The notes beneath the pieces were generated by a model. The model saw only the letters and a list, made by a program, of their open reading frames with translations, ran no database searches and had not been told where the DNA came from. 30,797 bases of DNA from Chitinophagaceae bacterium (GTDB lineage Bacteria; Bacteroidota; Bacteroidia; Chitinophagales; UBA10324): the NCBI GenBank assembly GCA_023251195.1, contig JAHEZG010000007.1, positions 1 through 30,797 on the forward strand. Direction: 5' to 3'. Below, piece by piece: positions 7,925 through 15,468 of this stretch. Each line of letters opens with the position of its first letter. The stretch's first letter is position 1. Both the position numbers and the translations under genes were made by a program.

Positions 7925-9100
7925 CTATTCTATTCGGTTCAGTTTGCTTTTCCGCTGAAAGAAAAACAAAAGCGAAAAATTTATCCGCACAAACTGGTAA
8001 CTGAACCAGGAGCTGAAGCGATGCAGGTAACTCGTGTGCGCATATTCGCTCAAGGTAATTTCATGACAATCGCGCTGAATAACTTCTTCAATTTCATTTT
8101 GAAATTTTCCGGCAAGTTCTTTTGATTGCACATCAATATTCATTTCAATGCTGCTGTAATCACTCAGGTAATTTACATTGTAGGAACCTATTGTCATCCA
8201 TTCCGAATCTACTGCCATCACCTTTGCATGAACCACTGATGGCTTGTATTCAAACAAGCGAATTTTATTTCTCAACATCCAAGCATATAAATATTCAGTT
8301 GCACCTTTTGCAAATGGCACATCTGCTTTTTCGCTCAGCACAATTTTTATTTCCACTCCGCGCCTTGTTGCTGATTTGATAATTCGGCGAAGTGTAACAC
8401 CCGGCATAAAATAGGCAGCAACTAAAACAATATTTTTTTCGGAATTTTTTATTGCCTGCTTGTAAGAATTCCGGATTTGATTTTTTCGGCGTACCCAATC
8501 TGTTTGCCGAACTTTTGCAAGTACATCTGTTTCATTTGTTGCTTTCTGATTTACAAATTCTGAAATTGATTTTTTCCCTTTCTGAAAACTCTTCATTTCA
8601 ATCTGCCGACAGATTGAAGCAAGTTGCCTGCAAATTGTTCCTTCCAGATAAATTGCATAATCGAGCCAGGCAATTTCACCTTCAGCTCCTCTGTAACGAT
8701 TGGAAATATTTATTCCACCTACCAAAGAATACTGTTCATCAATCACAATCACTTTATGATGCAATCTTCTTCCAACCTGTAATTTGAATCCTTTCACCAG
8801 CGGCTCGAATCTTCTGATAAAGATTTTTTCTTCTTTAAGATTTTCGATGGTGTGTTTATCCATTCCACCTGAACCATAAGCATCCACTAAAACTGAAACT
8901 GTTACACCTCTAGCTACTGCTTTTCTTAATTGGGCAAGAATTTCATTTCCGGTTTCATCCAAATCAAAAATGTAAACATGAATTAGAATTTCGTGATGCG
9001 CTTTTTCAATCAGACTAATTAACAGTGAAAAATATTCTTCGCCACTGTGAATAATCTGTGCCTGTGCTGGAATTAATTTTCCTGGAGAAATATTTTTCAC
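7925..9100 (-). CDS. Phospholipase D family / cardiolipin synthase (ClsB-like)
   Basis: A 391-residue protein with two HKD motifs, the active site of the PLD superfamily: His114-Lys116-Asp121 (HHKVIVID, followed by GGINISNRY) and His291-Lys293-Asp298 (HAKVMAVD, followed by IGSYNVN). It lacks the paired N-terminal membrane helices of ClsA and so resembles ClsB in length and layout. The probable reaction is transfer of a phosphatidyl group to make cardiolipin. A C-terminal amphipathic or hydrophobic patch (about residues 363-381) could bind membrane. The start is GTG (9098-9100): an in-frame TGA lies just upstream, so no earlier start is possible. The gap to the upstream exonuclease is 10 nt, which suggests one transcript. 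Another PLD activity cannot be excluded. Confidence 0.85.
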   Translation of the reverse strand: MKNISPGKLIPAQAQIIHSGEEYFSLLISLIEKAHHEILIHVYIFDLDETGNEILAQLRKAVARGVTVSVLVDAYGSGGMDKHTIENLKEEKIFIRRFEPLVKGFKLQVGRRLHHKVIVIDEQYSLVGGINISNRYRGAEGEIAWLDYAIYLEGTICRQLASICRQIEMKSFQKGKKSISEFVNQKATNETDVLAKVRQTDWVRRKNQIRNSYKQAIKNSEKNIVLVAAYFMPGVTLRRIIKSATRRGVEIKIVLSEKADVPFAKGATEYLYAWMLRNKIRLFEYKPSVVHAKVMAVDSEWMTIGSYNVNYLSDYSSIEMNIDVQSKELAGKFQNEIEEVIQRDCHEITLSEYAHTSYLHRFSSWFSYQFVRINFSLLFFFQRKSKLNRIE

Positions 9101-9110
9101 AACTCAAATA

Positions 9111-9839
9111 TCAATCAGCAAAAGTGATTTCATTTTCTGCAAGCAACGGAAGATTTTTAAAACGCAATATCATTTGCGCAACTGTAATAACATCACGACG
9201 ATTGTATTCAACAATTCTGCTGAGTCCGTTTTCTTTCCAGTAAACTCTGCCAACATCTTTACCATCCATATCTGTTTTTGGAGAAGGCAATCCAAGAACA
9301 GCAGCCAATAAGCGAAGTGAAGTAAAATGTTTGTAATCGCCAAACCGCCAGAGTTGCATGGTATCCACCCAATGAACTTCATATGGTTTTTTCCCGCTTA
9401 CATCCATCAGCGATGGAATTTCAATTTGCAAGGCAAGCATTCTTCGGCACAAGTACGGAATGTCAAACTCACGAACATTGTGTCCGCAGAATAAATACTT
9501 GTCAGCTGAATAATATTTTTTCAGCAATGCTGCAAAGTCTTCTAAAATTTTTCGTTCATCATCTCCTGAAAATGTTTTCAGCCGGAATTTCCAACTGCTT
9601 TTTTTATCCTTTCGAAAAAATATTCCGATGGTGATGCAAAGCACTTTTCCAAACTCCGCATAAATAGCAGCGTGATTAAAGTAATGTTCATCCGGATTTT
9701 CCTTTTCATCGCGCAATCGTGCTGATTTTATTTCCCATAAATCTTTCCACTCTTCATCTAATTTTTTAATGGATGGAAAAGCAGGTGCTGTTTCGATATC
9801 AATGCACAAAAGATTTGACAGGAAAATATTATTAAGCAT
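9111..9839 (-). CDS. DEDDy 3'-5' exonuclease (PolB-type exonuclease-like)
   Basis: A 242-residue, single-domain RNase H-fold exonuclease. Exo I is IDIET (Asp14, Glu16), Exo II is HNVREFDIPYL (Asn121, Asp126) and Exo III is EYNRRDV (Tyr212, Asp216), giving the DEDDy set of metal-binding residues. It resembles the predicted PolB-like 3'-5' exonuclease family of stand-alone proteins (inferred family DNA_pol_B_exo2) rather than the DnaQ subunit of Pol III. There is no polymerase domain. It probably trims nucleic acid 3' ends; the exact substrate is unknown. It heads a likely two-gene transcript with the phospholipase D gene, with no obvious functional link. Confidence 0.85.
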   Translation of the reverse strand: MLNNIFLSNLLCIDIETAPAFPSIKKLDEEWKDLWEIKSARLRDEKENPDEHYFNHAAIYAEFGKVLCITIGIFFRKDKKSSWKFRLKTFSGDDERKILEDFAALLKKYYSADKYLFCGHNVREFDIPYLCRRMLALQIEIPSLMDVSGKKPYEVHWVDTMQLWRFGDYKHFTSLRLLAAVLGLPSPKTDMDGKDVGRVYWKENGLSRIVEYNRRDVITVAQMILRFKNLPLLAENEITFAD

Positions 9840-9942
9840 ACTTTTTATTCGGTTAGGCGAATAAAAATAACAGGAATAATTATCTATCGAATAGGTAAGC
9901 CAGAAAAATTAATGAAAGATAAAATCGCTGAGCGAAAGTCAG

Positions 9943-10131
9943 TTAGATAATATCCATGTAGCGTACACCAAAAGTGAACACAAAGGGAAGAGCGGTCCAA
10001 AACAACGAAGGCATAAACATTAATAAAGCAGCAGTTGCGGCAACTGATAATAAAAATCCGATTCCGTAAATCGCCTTTGACTTTTTGTTTTCTGCTTCTC
10101 CCATTGCTGATTTTTTTGAAGGCGCTAACAT
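9943..10131 (-). CDS. Small membrane protein, unknown function
   Basis: A 62-residue ORF with an ATG start and a lysine-rich N-terminal tail (about residues 1-23), followed by a hydrophobic region (about 24-57) long enough for two short membrane helices joined at a proline (FMPSLF), and a short C-terminal RYMDII. I do not recognise the family. In its favour are the amino-acid make-up of a small integral membrane protein and the absence of any other gene here. The divergent spacer to the vWA gene (10132-10239) would hold both promoters, but neither matches the consensus clearly. Confidence 0.6.
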   Translation of the reverse strand: MLAPSKKSAMGEAENKKSKAIYGIGFLLSVAATAALLMFMPSLFWTALPFVFTFGVRYMDII

Positions 10132-10239
10132 AATTGCAAAGAGTTAGTTATGCAAATTGTAAATTTTATCTGCAAACTTCTTTTAAAAAGGAACTAAGCA
10201 TTCGCTTGTATGTTAAGTTAGCAATCTGCTGAATCAACA

Positions 10240-11334
10240 ATGAACATCCGCTTCACAAAATTTCTGAAAAACGAAAACGGAGGAACTCCCTTTGAGCGAC
10301 TGCTGAATTTGTTTTTACAAATGCTCACCTACACAAAGGGCGATGCAGCGGAAGCATTGGATTGGCTGAACGAACTCGACCGCGAACACGGAATTACCAA
10401 CGAAGAATACGGCATGGGCGATTTCATTGAAGACCTGAAAAAGAAAGGTTACCTGAAAGAAAATCCGGTGAACGGAAATTTTGATATCACCGGAAAAAGC
10501 ACACAGGTCATTCGCAAAAAAGCGCTGGAAGAAATTTTCGGGAAACTTCGGAAAGCAGGTGCAGGTCAGCACAAAACTTTTCACAGCGGAACAGGCGACG
10601 AACTCACTTCCGATTCGCGCGCCTATCAGTTCGGTGATTCTATTGATACTATTAATTTAACTTCTTCCATTCACAATGCGCAGGTCAATCACGGCATTGA
10701 TGAATTCAATTTAACGGAAGATGATTTAGTGATTACCGAGCGCGAACACAAAACACAAACGAGCACAGTGCTCATGATTGATATTTCGCACAGCATGATT
10801 TTATATGGCGAGGATAGAATCACTCCCGCAAAAAAAGTGGCGATGGCTTTCAGCGAATTAATCATGACCCGCTATCCGAAAGACACATTGGATGTTTTGG
10901 TTTTTGGCGATGATGCATATCCCATTGAAGTAAAAGATTTACCCTTCTTACAAGTCGGTCCGTTTCATACCAACACAGTTGCAGGTTTAGAACTCGCAAT
11001 GGAAATGCTGCGCAAGCGCAAAGCCATCAACAAACAAATTTTTATGATTACCGATGGAAAACCATCGTGCTTAAAACAAGGTGATCACTATTACAAAAAT
11101 AGTTTCGGGTTAGACCGCATCATCGTGAACAAGTGTTACAACCTCGCCGCACAATGCAAGCGATTGAAAATTCCGATTACCACTTTCATGATTGCGAGCG
11201 ATAATTATTTACAGGAATTCGTTCGCGAGTTCACCGAAATAAATAACGGTCGTGCCTTTTATTGCGCGTCCGATGACTTAGGAGAAATAATGTTTGTTGA
11301 TTACGAAAAAAACAGAAAGAAGAACATACGATAA
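10240..11334 (+). CDS. vWA domain protein of a MoxR/Mg-chelatase-like pair
   Basis: A 364-residue protein. Residues 1-170 form a charged, mostly helical N-terminal region (EALDWLNEL, EEIFGKLRK). Residues about 175-350 form a von Willebrand factor A domain with a full MIDAS metal site: DISHS (Asp181, Ser183, Ser185), a Thr in HTNTVAGL (about 244-246) and TDGKPS (Asp272). There is no signal peptide, so it is cytoplasmic. In the family, such vWA proteins work with an AAA+ ATPase, as in ChlD with ChlI or the MoxR partners. Here the partner starts 1 nt after the stop codon, so the two are translationally linked and probably form a complex that remodels or inserts metal into an unknown target. Confidence 0.85.
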   Translation: MNIRFTKFLKNENGGTPFERLLNLFLQMLTYTKGDAAEALDWLNELDREHGITNEEYGMGDFIEDLKKKGYLKENPVNGNFDITGKSTQVIRKKALEEIFGKLRKAGAGQHKTFHSGTGDELTSDSRAYQFGDSIDTINLTSSIHNAQVNHGIDEFNLTEDDLVITEREHKTQTSTVLMIDISHSMILYGEDRITPAKKVAMAFSELIMTRYPKDTLDVLVFGDDAYPIEVKDLPFLQVGPFHTNTVAGLELAMEMLRKRKAINKQIFMITDGKPSCLKQGDHYYKNSFGLDRIIVNKCYNLAAQCKRLKIPITTFMIASDNYLQEFVREFTEINNGRAFYCASDDLGEIMFVDYEKNRKKNIR

Positions 11335-11335
11335 C

Positions 11336-12817
11336 ATGAACATAGAAAAAATTAAAACGCTCGGCGATTTGAAAAAATCAGGTTACAAATCGAAAACAGT
11401 TAAAGAAGAATTGCGCGACAACCTCATCATCGCCATCAAAGAGAAAAAAAATTATTTCGAAGAAATAAAAGGATACGACGAAACCGTGTTGCCGCAATTG
11501 CATCACGCCATTCTTTCCAAACACAATATCATTTTACTCGGCTTGCGCGGACAGGCAAAAACAAGAGTTGCGCGATTGATGGTAAACCTGCTCGACGAAT
11601 TTATTCCCGTGGTAGATGGAAGCGAACTGAACGACGACCCGCTGCATCCCATTTCGCGACAGGCAAAAGATATCATTGCCGAAATGAAGGATGCCACTCC
11701 CGTTCGTTGGATGATTCGTGATGAGCGTTACACCGAAAAACTCGCCACACCCGATGTATCTGTTGCCGATTTAATCGGCGATGTTGACCCCATAAAAGCC
11801 GCCACACTCAAACTCGCTTATGCCGACGAACGGGTGATACACTACGGATTAATTCCACGCTCGCACCGCTGCATTTTTGTGATAAACGAATTGCCCGATT
11901 TGCAGGCACGCATACAGGTTGCGCTCTTCAATATTTTGCAGGAAGGCGATGTGCAGGTGCGCGGTTACAAAATGCGCCTCCCGCTCGACATTCAGTTTGT
12001 GTTCACTGCCAACCCCGAAGATTACACCAACCGCGGCTCCATTGTTACACCACTCAAAGACCGCATCGGCTCGCAGATTCTCACTCACTATCCTAAGAGC
12101 GTCGAAATATCAGAAGCCATCACGCAGCAGGAAGCAAAAATTGCCGAGGCGCAAAAACAAAACATTCTCATTCCGCAATTGCTGCGCGAACTCATCGAGC
12201 AGATTGCCATCGAAGCGCGCGACAGCGATTGGATTGATAAAAAAAGCGGCGTGTCGGCGCGGCTCACCATTTCCGCTTTAGAAAATTTATACAGCGTGGT
12301 CGAGCGCCGGTTATTACTCACCGGCGAAACAAAAGGCAGCGCGCGCGTCAGTGATATTTACGGAATCATTTCCAGCATCACCGGCAAAGTGGAGTTGGTG
12401 TACGAAGGCGAACTCGAAGGCATGTCCAGCGTGGCGCAGCAACTCATAGGCAAAGCCATGCGCACATTGTTTTTAAAATATTTTCCCAATCCCGAGAAAA
12501 CAAAAAAATCCAAGCAGGTCGCCAACCCGTTTGCCGCCATCATCAATTGGTTCAACGAAGCAAACACGGTGGACATACTTTCTGTTTCCACCACGCCCGT
12601 GTTCGAAAAAGAAATTGTTCGCGTCAGCGGATTGCATGAGCTGGTAAAAAATCTTTTCCCCAAAGCACCGCGCGAAGAGCAACTCGTGCTCATGGAATTC
12701 TGCCTCCACGGACTCGCTGAATATTCGCAACTCAGCAAGCACCGCCTCGAAAACAATTTCCAGTTCAAAGATTTACTTGGGAATATGTTTAGTTTTTCAC
12801 AGGAGGAAAAAAACTGA
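11336..12817 (+). CDS. AAA+ ATPase, Mg-chelatase/MoxR-like
   Basis: A 493-residue cytoplasmic AAA+ protein, counted from ATG 11336 (1 nt after the vWA stop); an open frame from 11294 overlaps the vWA gene and is not preferred. Walker A is GLRGQAKT (69-76). The Walker B strand is CIFVINELPDL, with Asn184-Glu185 in place of Asp-Glu. Sensor 1 is in FTANPEDYTNRG (Asn226), followed by TPLKDRIGSQILTHYP with the arginine-finger region. Residues beyond about 290 form the helical lid and a C-terminal extension (to LLGNMFSFSQEEKN). It resembles Mg-chelatase subunit I-like ATPases found beside vWA genes outside chlorophyll pathways. Composition is unusual: sample 60-base rows reach about 55% G+C (33 of 60), well above the flanking genes. 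Confidence 0.87.
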   Translation: MNIEKIKTLGDLKKSGYKSKTVKEELRDNLIIAIKEKKNYFEEIKGYDETVLPQLHHAILSKHNIILLGLRGQAKTRVARLMVNLLDEFIPVVDGSELNDDPLHPISRQAKDIIAEMKDATPVRWMIRDERYTEKLATPDVSVADLIGDVDPIKAATLKLAYADERVIHYGLIPRSHRCIFVINELPDLQARIQVALFNILQEGDVQVRGYKMRLPLDIQFVFTANPEDYTNRGSIVTPLKDRIGSQILTHYPKSVEISEAITQQEAKIAEAQKQNILIPQLLRELIEQIAIEARDSDWIDKKSGVSARLTISALENLYSVVERRLLLTGETKGSARVSDIYGIISSITGKVELVYEGELEGMSSVAQQLIGKAMRTLFLKYFPNPEKTKKSKQVANPFAAIINWFNEANTVDILSVSTTPVFEKEIVRVSGLHELVKNLFPKAPREEQLVLMEFCLHGLAEYSQLSKHRLENNFQFKDLLGNMFSFSQEEKN

Positions 12818-12850
12818 TTTGATGATTTGGTGATTTGAAAATTTGAAGAT
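12816..12850 (+). repeat. GATTTG short-period repeat
   Basis: GATTTG occurs three times at 8-nt spacing, then decays to ATTTG, starting in the stop codon of the AAA+ gene. The period is 8-9 nt. It is non-coding and probably arose by slippage. Confidence 0.6.
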
Positions 12851-13317
12851 GAATTGCGAAGCACTCACGAATGCTTTTATACAAATTATGCAAATGAGTA
12901 AATACAGTCGCTTCAATTTCGCTCTCACTTTGTCATTGCGAAAATTTATGTAATCATAAATTTGAAGCAATCTGTAAACCCATTCGCCGCTGTCACACTG
13001 AGTTTATCGAAGTGTTTTTTTGGAAAAAGAAAAACGCTAACCAGTCAGCGAAAACTAAAACTGATAACCGTTCACAGATAACTGATAACTCTCTTCGGGT
13101 CTCCGGAACGGAACGCACAGCTATATATTATTTTTTTGTGGAGCGTCAGTGTAACAGTCAAAGTCAATCCTCAAAAATTAGGTTTTGGTCTCAGCAATAA
13201 TTTTCGCTCACACATTACCCTGAAGGGGTAACATATTAATAGCCCTCCGATTTATCGGAGGGTAAACAATCACACCCACCACCATTACCCCTTTAGGGGT
13301 GAAACAGTCGCGACAAA
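12818..13317. other. 500-nt gene-poor spacer with repeats
   Basis: I see no convincing gene here. From the left it holds a short-period GATTTG-like repeat directly after the AAA+ stop (12816-12850), a phrase of the type CACACTGAGTTTATCGAAG (about 12994-13012) that I recall as common between genes in Bacteroidota, direct near-repeats of CTGATAAC (about 13060-13090), and a cluster of three palindromes (13215-13300). An ORF at 13012-13200 is low-complexity and is not called. Confidence 0.6.
13215..13300. repeat. Three-palindrome cluster (REP/MITE-like)
   Basis: Three hairpins lie in under 90 nt: TTACCC/GGGTAA (13215-13231), CCCTCCGAT/ATCGGAGGG (13243-13262) and ACCCCT/AGGGGT (13287-13300). The outer two resemble each other in inverted orientation, giving an A-B-A' layout with flanks that also look alike (CGCTCACA on the left, TCGCGACAAA on the right, loosely). 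No transposase is near. It may be a REP-type element or the remnant of a small non-autonomous transposon; a terminator for neighbouring genes is less likely because there is no T run. Confidence 0.55.
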
Positions 13318-14142
13318 TTATTTTATCACAATCATTTTCTTTGTTTGAATTACAGCATCATTTATTTTCAAAGCATATAAATATGTGCCAGATGGAAGGT
13401 CTTCGTTTGAAAGGTTAAGTTCATCAAATGTGTTATCAACTTTGAATGATTTCATTTTTTTTCCATCGAGACTATAAAAAATGATCATACCAGAATTAAT
13501 TCCAAGTGGAAGTGAATACTCTATTGTTACAAAATCTGACGAAGGATTTGGATAAATCTTAGTTGTAGTCTCATTGCTATTCAGCAATTGCGACTGTTGA
13601 CCAGACCATGTTCCCGTTAATCCATAAACATACGCTGAATCATTAGGAAAATAACTTGCACTAAGAATCATTTTTGTTCCGCTAGGAGTGCTATAAATTG
13701 GATATTGTTGTTGGGGATAGTTTGCATTTACCATCGGACTTTGATTGTATTTATAAAAAAGAAGATCTCCTTCCTCATTTAGGATTGCAGTAGTTGATCC
13801 ATTATGAGTAACGATCATATACTCAATTGAGTCATCACTATTGAATAAATGTTCTGAGAGATATATTACTTCACCACGATTAAATGCATTGTTAAGATTC
13901 ATCAAAGAATCCGGAACTATTATCGATTTTACCAATGAGTGGTTCAAGTCATAAATAAACATTGTATGAGCACTCCTGTCAATTCGAACATATAGTTGTC
14001 CTTCAACTTCAAAATCAACAATGAAAAGTTGGCAAAAAGATGTAAGTGTACTTCCATAAGGATAAGTATGTTCTAAAGTGAATTGACATTTTGCACTGTA
14101 AAAGAAAAGAAAAAGAACTGAAGTGAGTAAAAATTTTTTCAT
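13318..14142 (-). CDS. Secreted protein with T9SS type A sorting domain
   Basis: A 274-residue protein. The signal peptide covers residues 1-20 (MKKFLLTSVLFLFFYSAKCQ). The central 170 residues look like repeated beta-strand units (LYVRIDRSAHTMFIYDLN, EYMIVTHNGST), perhaps a small beta-propeller-like fold, with no motif I recognise. The last ~80 residues are a type A CTD: KIYPNPSSDFVTIEYSLP, then IIFYSLDGKKMKSFKV, then LPSGTYLYALKIND and a final basic KKMIVIK. This CTD directs outer-membrane export by T9SS and cleavage by PorU. The palindrome cluster lies just past its stop codon. The function of the mature part is unknown. Confidence 0.85.
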   Translation of the reverse strand: MKKFLLTSVLFLFFYSAKCQFTLEHTYPYGSTLTSFCQLFIVDFEVEGQLYVRIDRSAHTMFIYDLNHSLVKSIIVPDSLMNLNNAFNRGEVIYLSEHLFNSDDSIEYMIVTHNGSTTAILNEEGDLLFYKYNQSPMVNANYPQQQYPIYSTPSGTKMILSASYFPNDSAYVYGLTGTWSGQQSQLLNSNETTTKIYPNPSSDFVTIEYSLPLGINSGMIIFYSLDGKKMKSFKVDNTFDELNLSNEDLPSGTYLYALKINDAVIQTKKMIVIK

Positions 14143-14361
14143 GATTTGAGTTTTAAATTTTGATAAATCAATTTCAGAAATGAAAATTACATTTTTTTTA
14201 CTTTGTTGGTGTTCCTTTTTCTCTCAAACAAATATAGCTACCCGATACCCCTGCCTGTGTGTTTTCACAAGCAGTTTTTTTTCTTTGCGCCTTTGCGTCT
14301 CTGCGGTTAAGTATTCTTTTCAATTGTTCTTAATTTGCAATCGAGAATTAAAAAAAATAAA
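14143..14361. other. Spacer with a dispersed-repeat phrase
   Basis: There is no gene in this stretch. It contains TTTGCGCCTTTGCGTCTCTG (14283-14302) followed by CGGTTAA, a phrase I recall recurring between genes in many Bacteroidota genomes. A weak -7-like TTAATTTG (about 14330-14337) sits upstream of the broken antitoxin gene. Confidence 0.5.
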
Positions 14362-14536
14362 GTGGCAAAAAAATTAAAAGCTGAAAAAGAAGTTTCGTTT
14401 CTGACTCCTGCGCAAAAAAAAAGAATTAGATGAAAGAGTAGATAACCACGAGAAAGGGAAAAGCAAAAGTTATTCGTGGAGTGCTGCAAAGAAAAAAATA
14501 TTAGCAGCAGCAAAAATTAAAATCATTTCCTCTTAA
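14362..14536 (+). pseudogene. Addiction-module antitoxin, frameshifted in an A-tract
   Basis: Starting at GTG 14362 the frame reads VAKKLKAEKEVSFLTPAQKK, then runs into a TGA after a run of nine A (14414-14422). Removing one A restores the frame, which continues ELDERVDNHEKGKSKSYSWSAAKKKI and ends at TAA 14534-14536. The pattern LTPxQxxELDxR..W..xKxxI is that of the small unstable antitoxins annotated as putative addiction module component (TIGR02574/Unstab_antitox family). About 57 residues in total is shorter than the usual ~70. No RelE/ParE-like toxin gene is next to it, so it is an orphan. Its end overlaps the stop end of the SUMF1-domain gene by 14 nt. Family assignment is from pattern memory. 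A sequencing error in the homopolymer could explain the shift. Confidence 0.55.
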
Positions 14537-15398
14537 CAATCAATAAAGGTCTGAACCCAACAAGCGGAGATGCCTGCGTGTAATTCATAATGCTTTCATT
14601 TCTTACATCATAACCGGTAGAGTGCCAGCTACCGCCAACAGCCATTCCCTGCTCGCTCACCATTTCAGCCACATTGCCATTCATATTATACAAACCCAGC
14701 TCGTTCGGATAATAAGATTCAACAGGAGCTGTAACATCCACTCCGGGCAACCAACCGCCTTTGCTAACAGCCGAAAAGGTGTGTGTAACAGTGTCATCTG
14801 TAATTCTTTCATCGCCCACCCATCTGAAATTACAAAGCTCACATCCGCGACTGTTTCTTAAATACGGTCCGCCCCAAGTGTAAGGTGTTTTGCGCATTCC
14901 GCTTTCAGCAGCATACAACCACTCCACCCGCGAAGGCAAGCGAACTTCATAAGTAAACTCATGGCTATACAAGAGATTGAATTTTTCTGCCAACCATTTG
15001 CAATACAACTGCGCTCCTTCATAACTCACATTCACCACCGGATAGCGCTCATATGCCGGATGACTGAAATAATAATTTACATATGGGTCGCAATAAGCAA
15101 ATGCGCTTTTCCATTTTGCAGAATCAACATTAGCAACAGAAAAGTCAACCTGATTTCCACTCTTCTTTAAGTCAGAAAGAAATTCGCGATATGATAAATT
15201 ATCAACTTCTGTTTTCAGTAAATAGAAATGAGTGAGTGCCATGCTATCGCTACCAACATAAGCCATTCCCGCAGGTACAAGCGCATAATTGCTTCTCACT
15301 GTTTTCGGCAATTCATAAATTTCCTTTTTATCACTTACTGAATTGGATAGTGTAACAGTTGCAACGAAGCAACCAATCACGAAAAAAAATCTTGTCAT
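14523..15398 (-). CDS. SUMF1/FGE-domain protein, GldK/GldJ-like, probably non-catalytic
   Basis: A 291-residue exported protein: signal-like N-terminus MTRFFFVIGCFVATVTLS, then a SUMF1 domain across most of the rest. Features shared with GldK and GldJ are LVPAGMAYVGSDS, FYLLKTEVDNLSYREFL, HPAYERYPVVNVSYEGAQLY, TWGGPYLRNSRGCELCNF, YNMNGNVAEMVSE and GGSWHSTGYDVRNE..GFRPLL. The two active-site cysteines of formylglycine-generating enzymes, expected in the last segment, are absent, so it is probably structural. VIGC could be read as a lipobox, but the stretch before it is too short and the residues after it are hydrophobic. It is a possible accessory paralogue of the T9SS lipoproteins. A -7 box (TAATTTTG, 15427-15434) lies 28 nt upstream. 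Confidence 0.8.
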   Translation of the reverse strand: MTRFFFVIGCFVATVTLSNSVSDKKEIYELPKTVRSNYALVPAGMAYVGSDSMALTHFYLLKTEVDNLSYREFLSDLKKSGNQVDFSVANVDSAKWKSAFAYCDPYVNYYFSHPAYERYPVVNVSYEGAQLYCKWLAEKFNLLYSHEFTYEVRLPSRVEWLYAAESGMRKTPYTWGGPYLRNSRGCELCNFRWVGDERITDDTVTHTFSAVSKGGWLPGVDVTAPVESYYPNELGLYNMNGNVAEMVSEQGMAVGGSWHSTGYDVRNESIMNYTQASPLVGFRPLLIVKRK

Positions 15399-15426
15399 TA
15401 TGATGAGGGGTTTTAAATGAGTGATT

Positions 15427-15434
15427 CAAAATTA
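15427..15434 (-). promoter_or_regulatory. -7 box of the SUMF1-domain gene
   Basis: On the minus strand TAATTTTG fits TAnnTTTG exactly, 28 nt before the ATG. No TTTG is found at the -33 distance, so this is a half-supported promoter. Confidence 0.45.
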
Positions 15435-15468
15435 GTTGTTGAACGAAGGAGGAGGAGATTTATTTTTT

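Noticed and set aside
12358..12864. 168-aa minus-strand ORF opposite the AAA+ gene
   Set aside because: It is a shadow of the G+C-rich AAA+ coding strand, with Ser/Cys-rich composition and no recognisable domain.
13012..13200. 62-aa plus-strand ORF in the repeat-rich spacer
   Set aside because: It is low-complexity Lys/Asn/Ser/Gln sequence built from repeat phrases, with no homologous pattern or clear promoter.
14180..14377. 65-aa plus-strand ORF before the antitoxin remnant
   Set aside because: It translates the dispersed repeat phrase and T-rich DNA; the antitoxin-like frame explains the end of this region better.
14523..15398. Active formylglycine-generating enzyme
   Set aside because: The active-site cysteine pair is absent from the C-terminal GGSW...GFRP segment, and no sulfatase gene is nearby.
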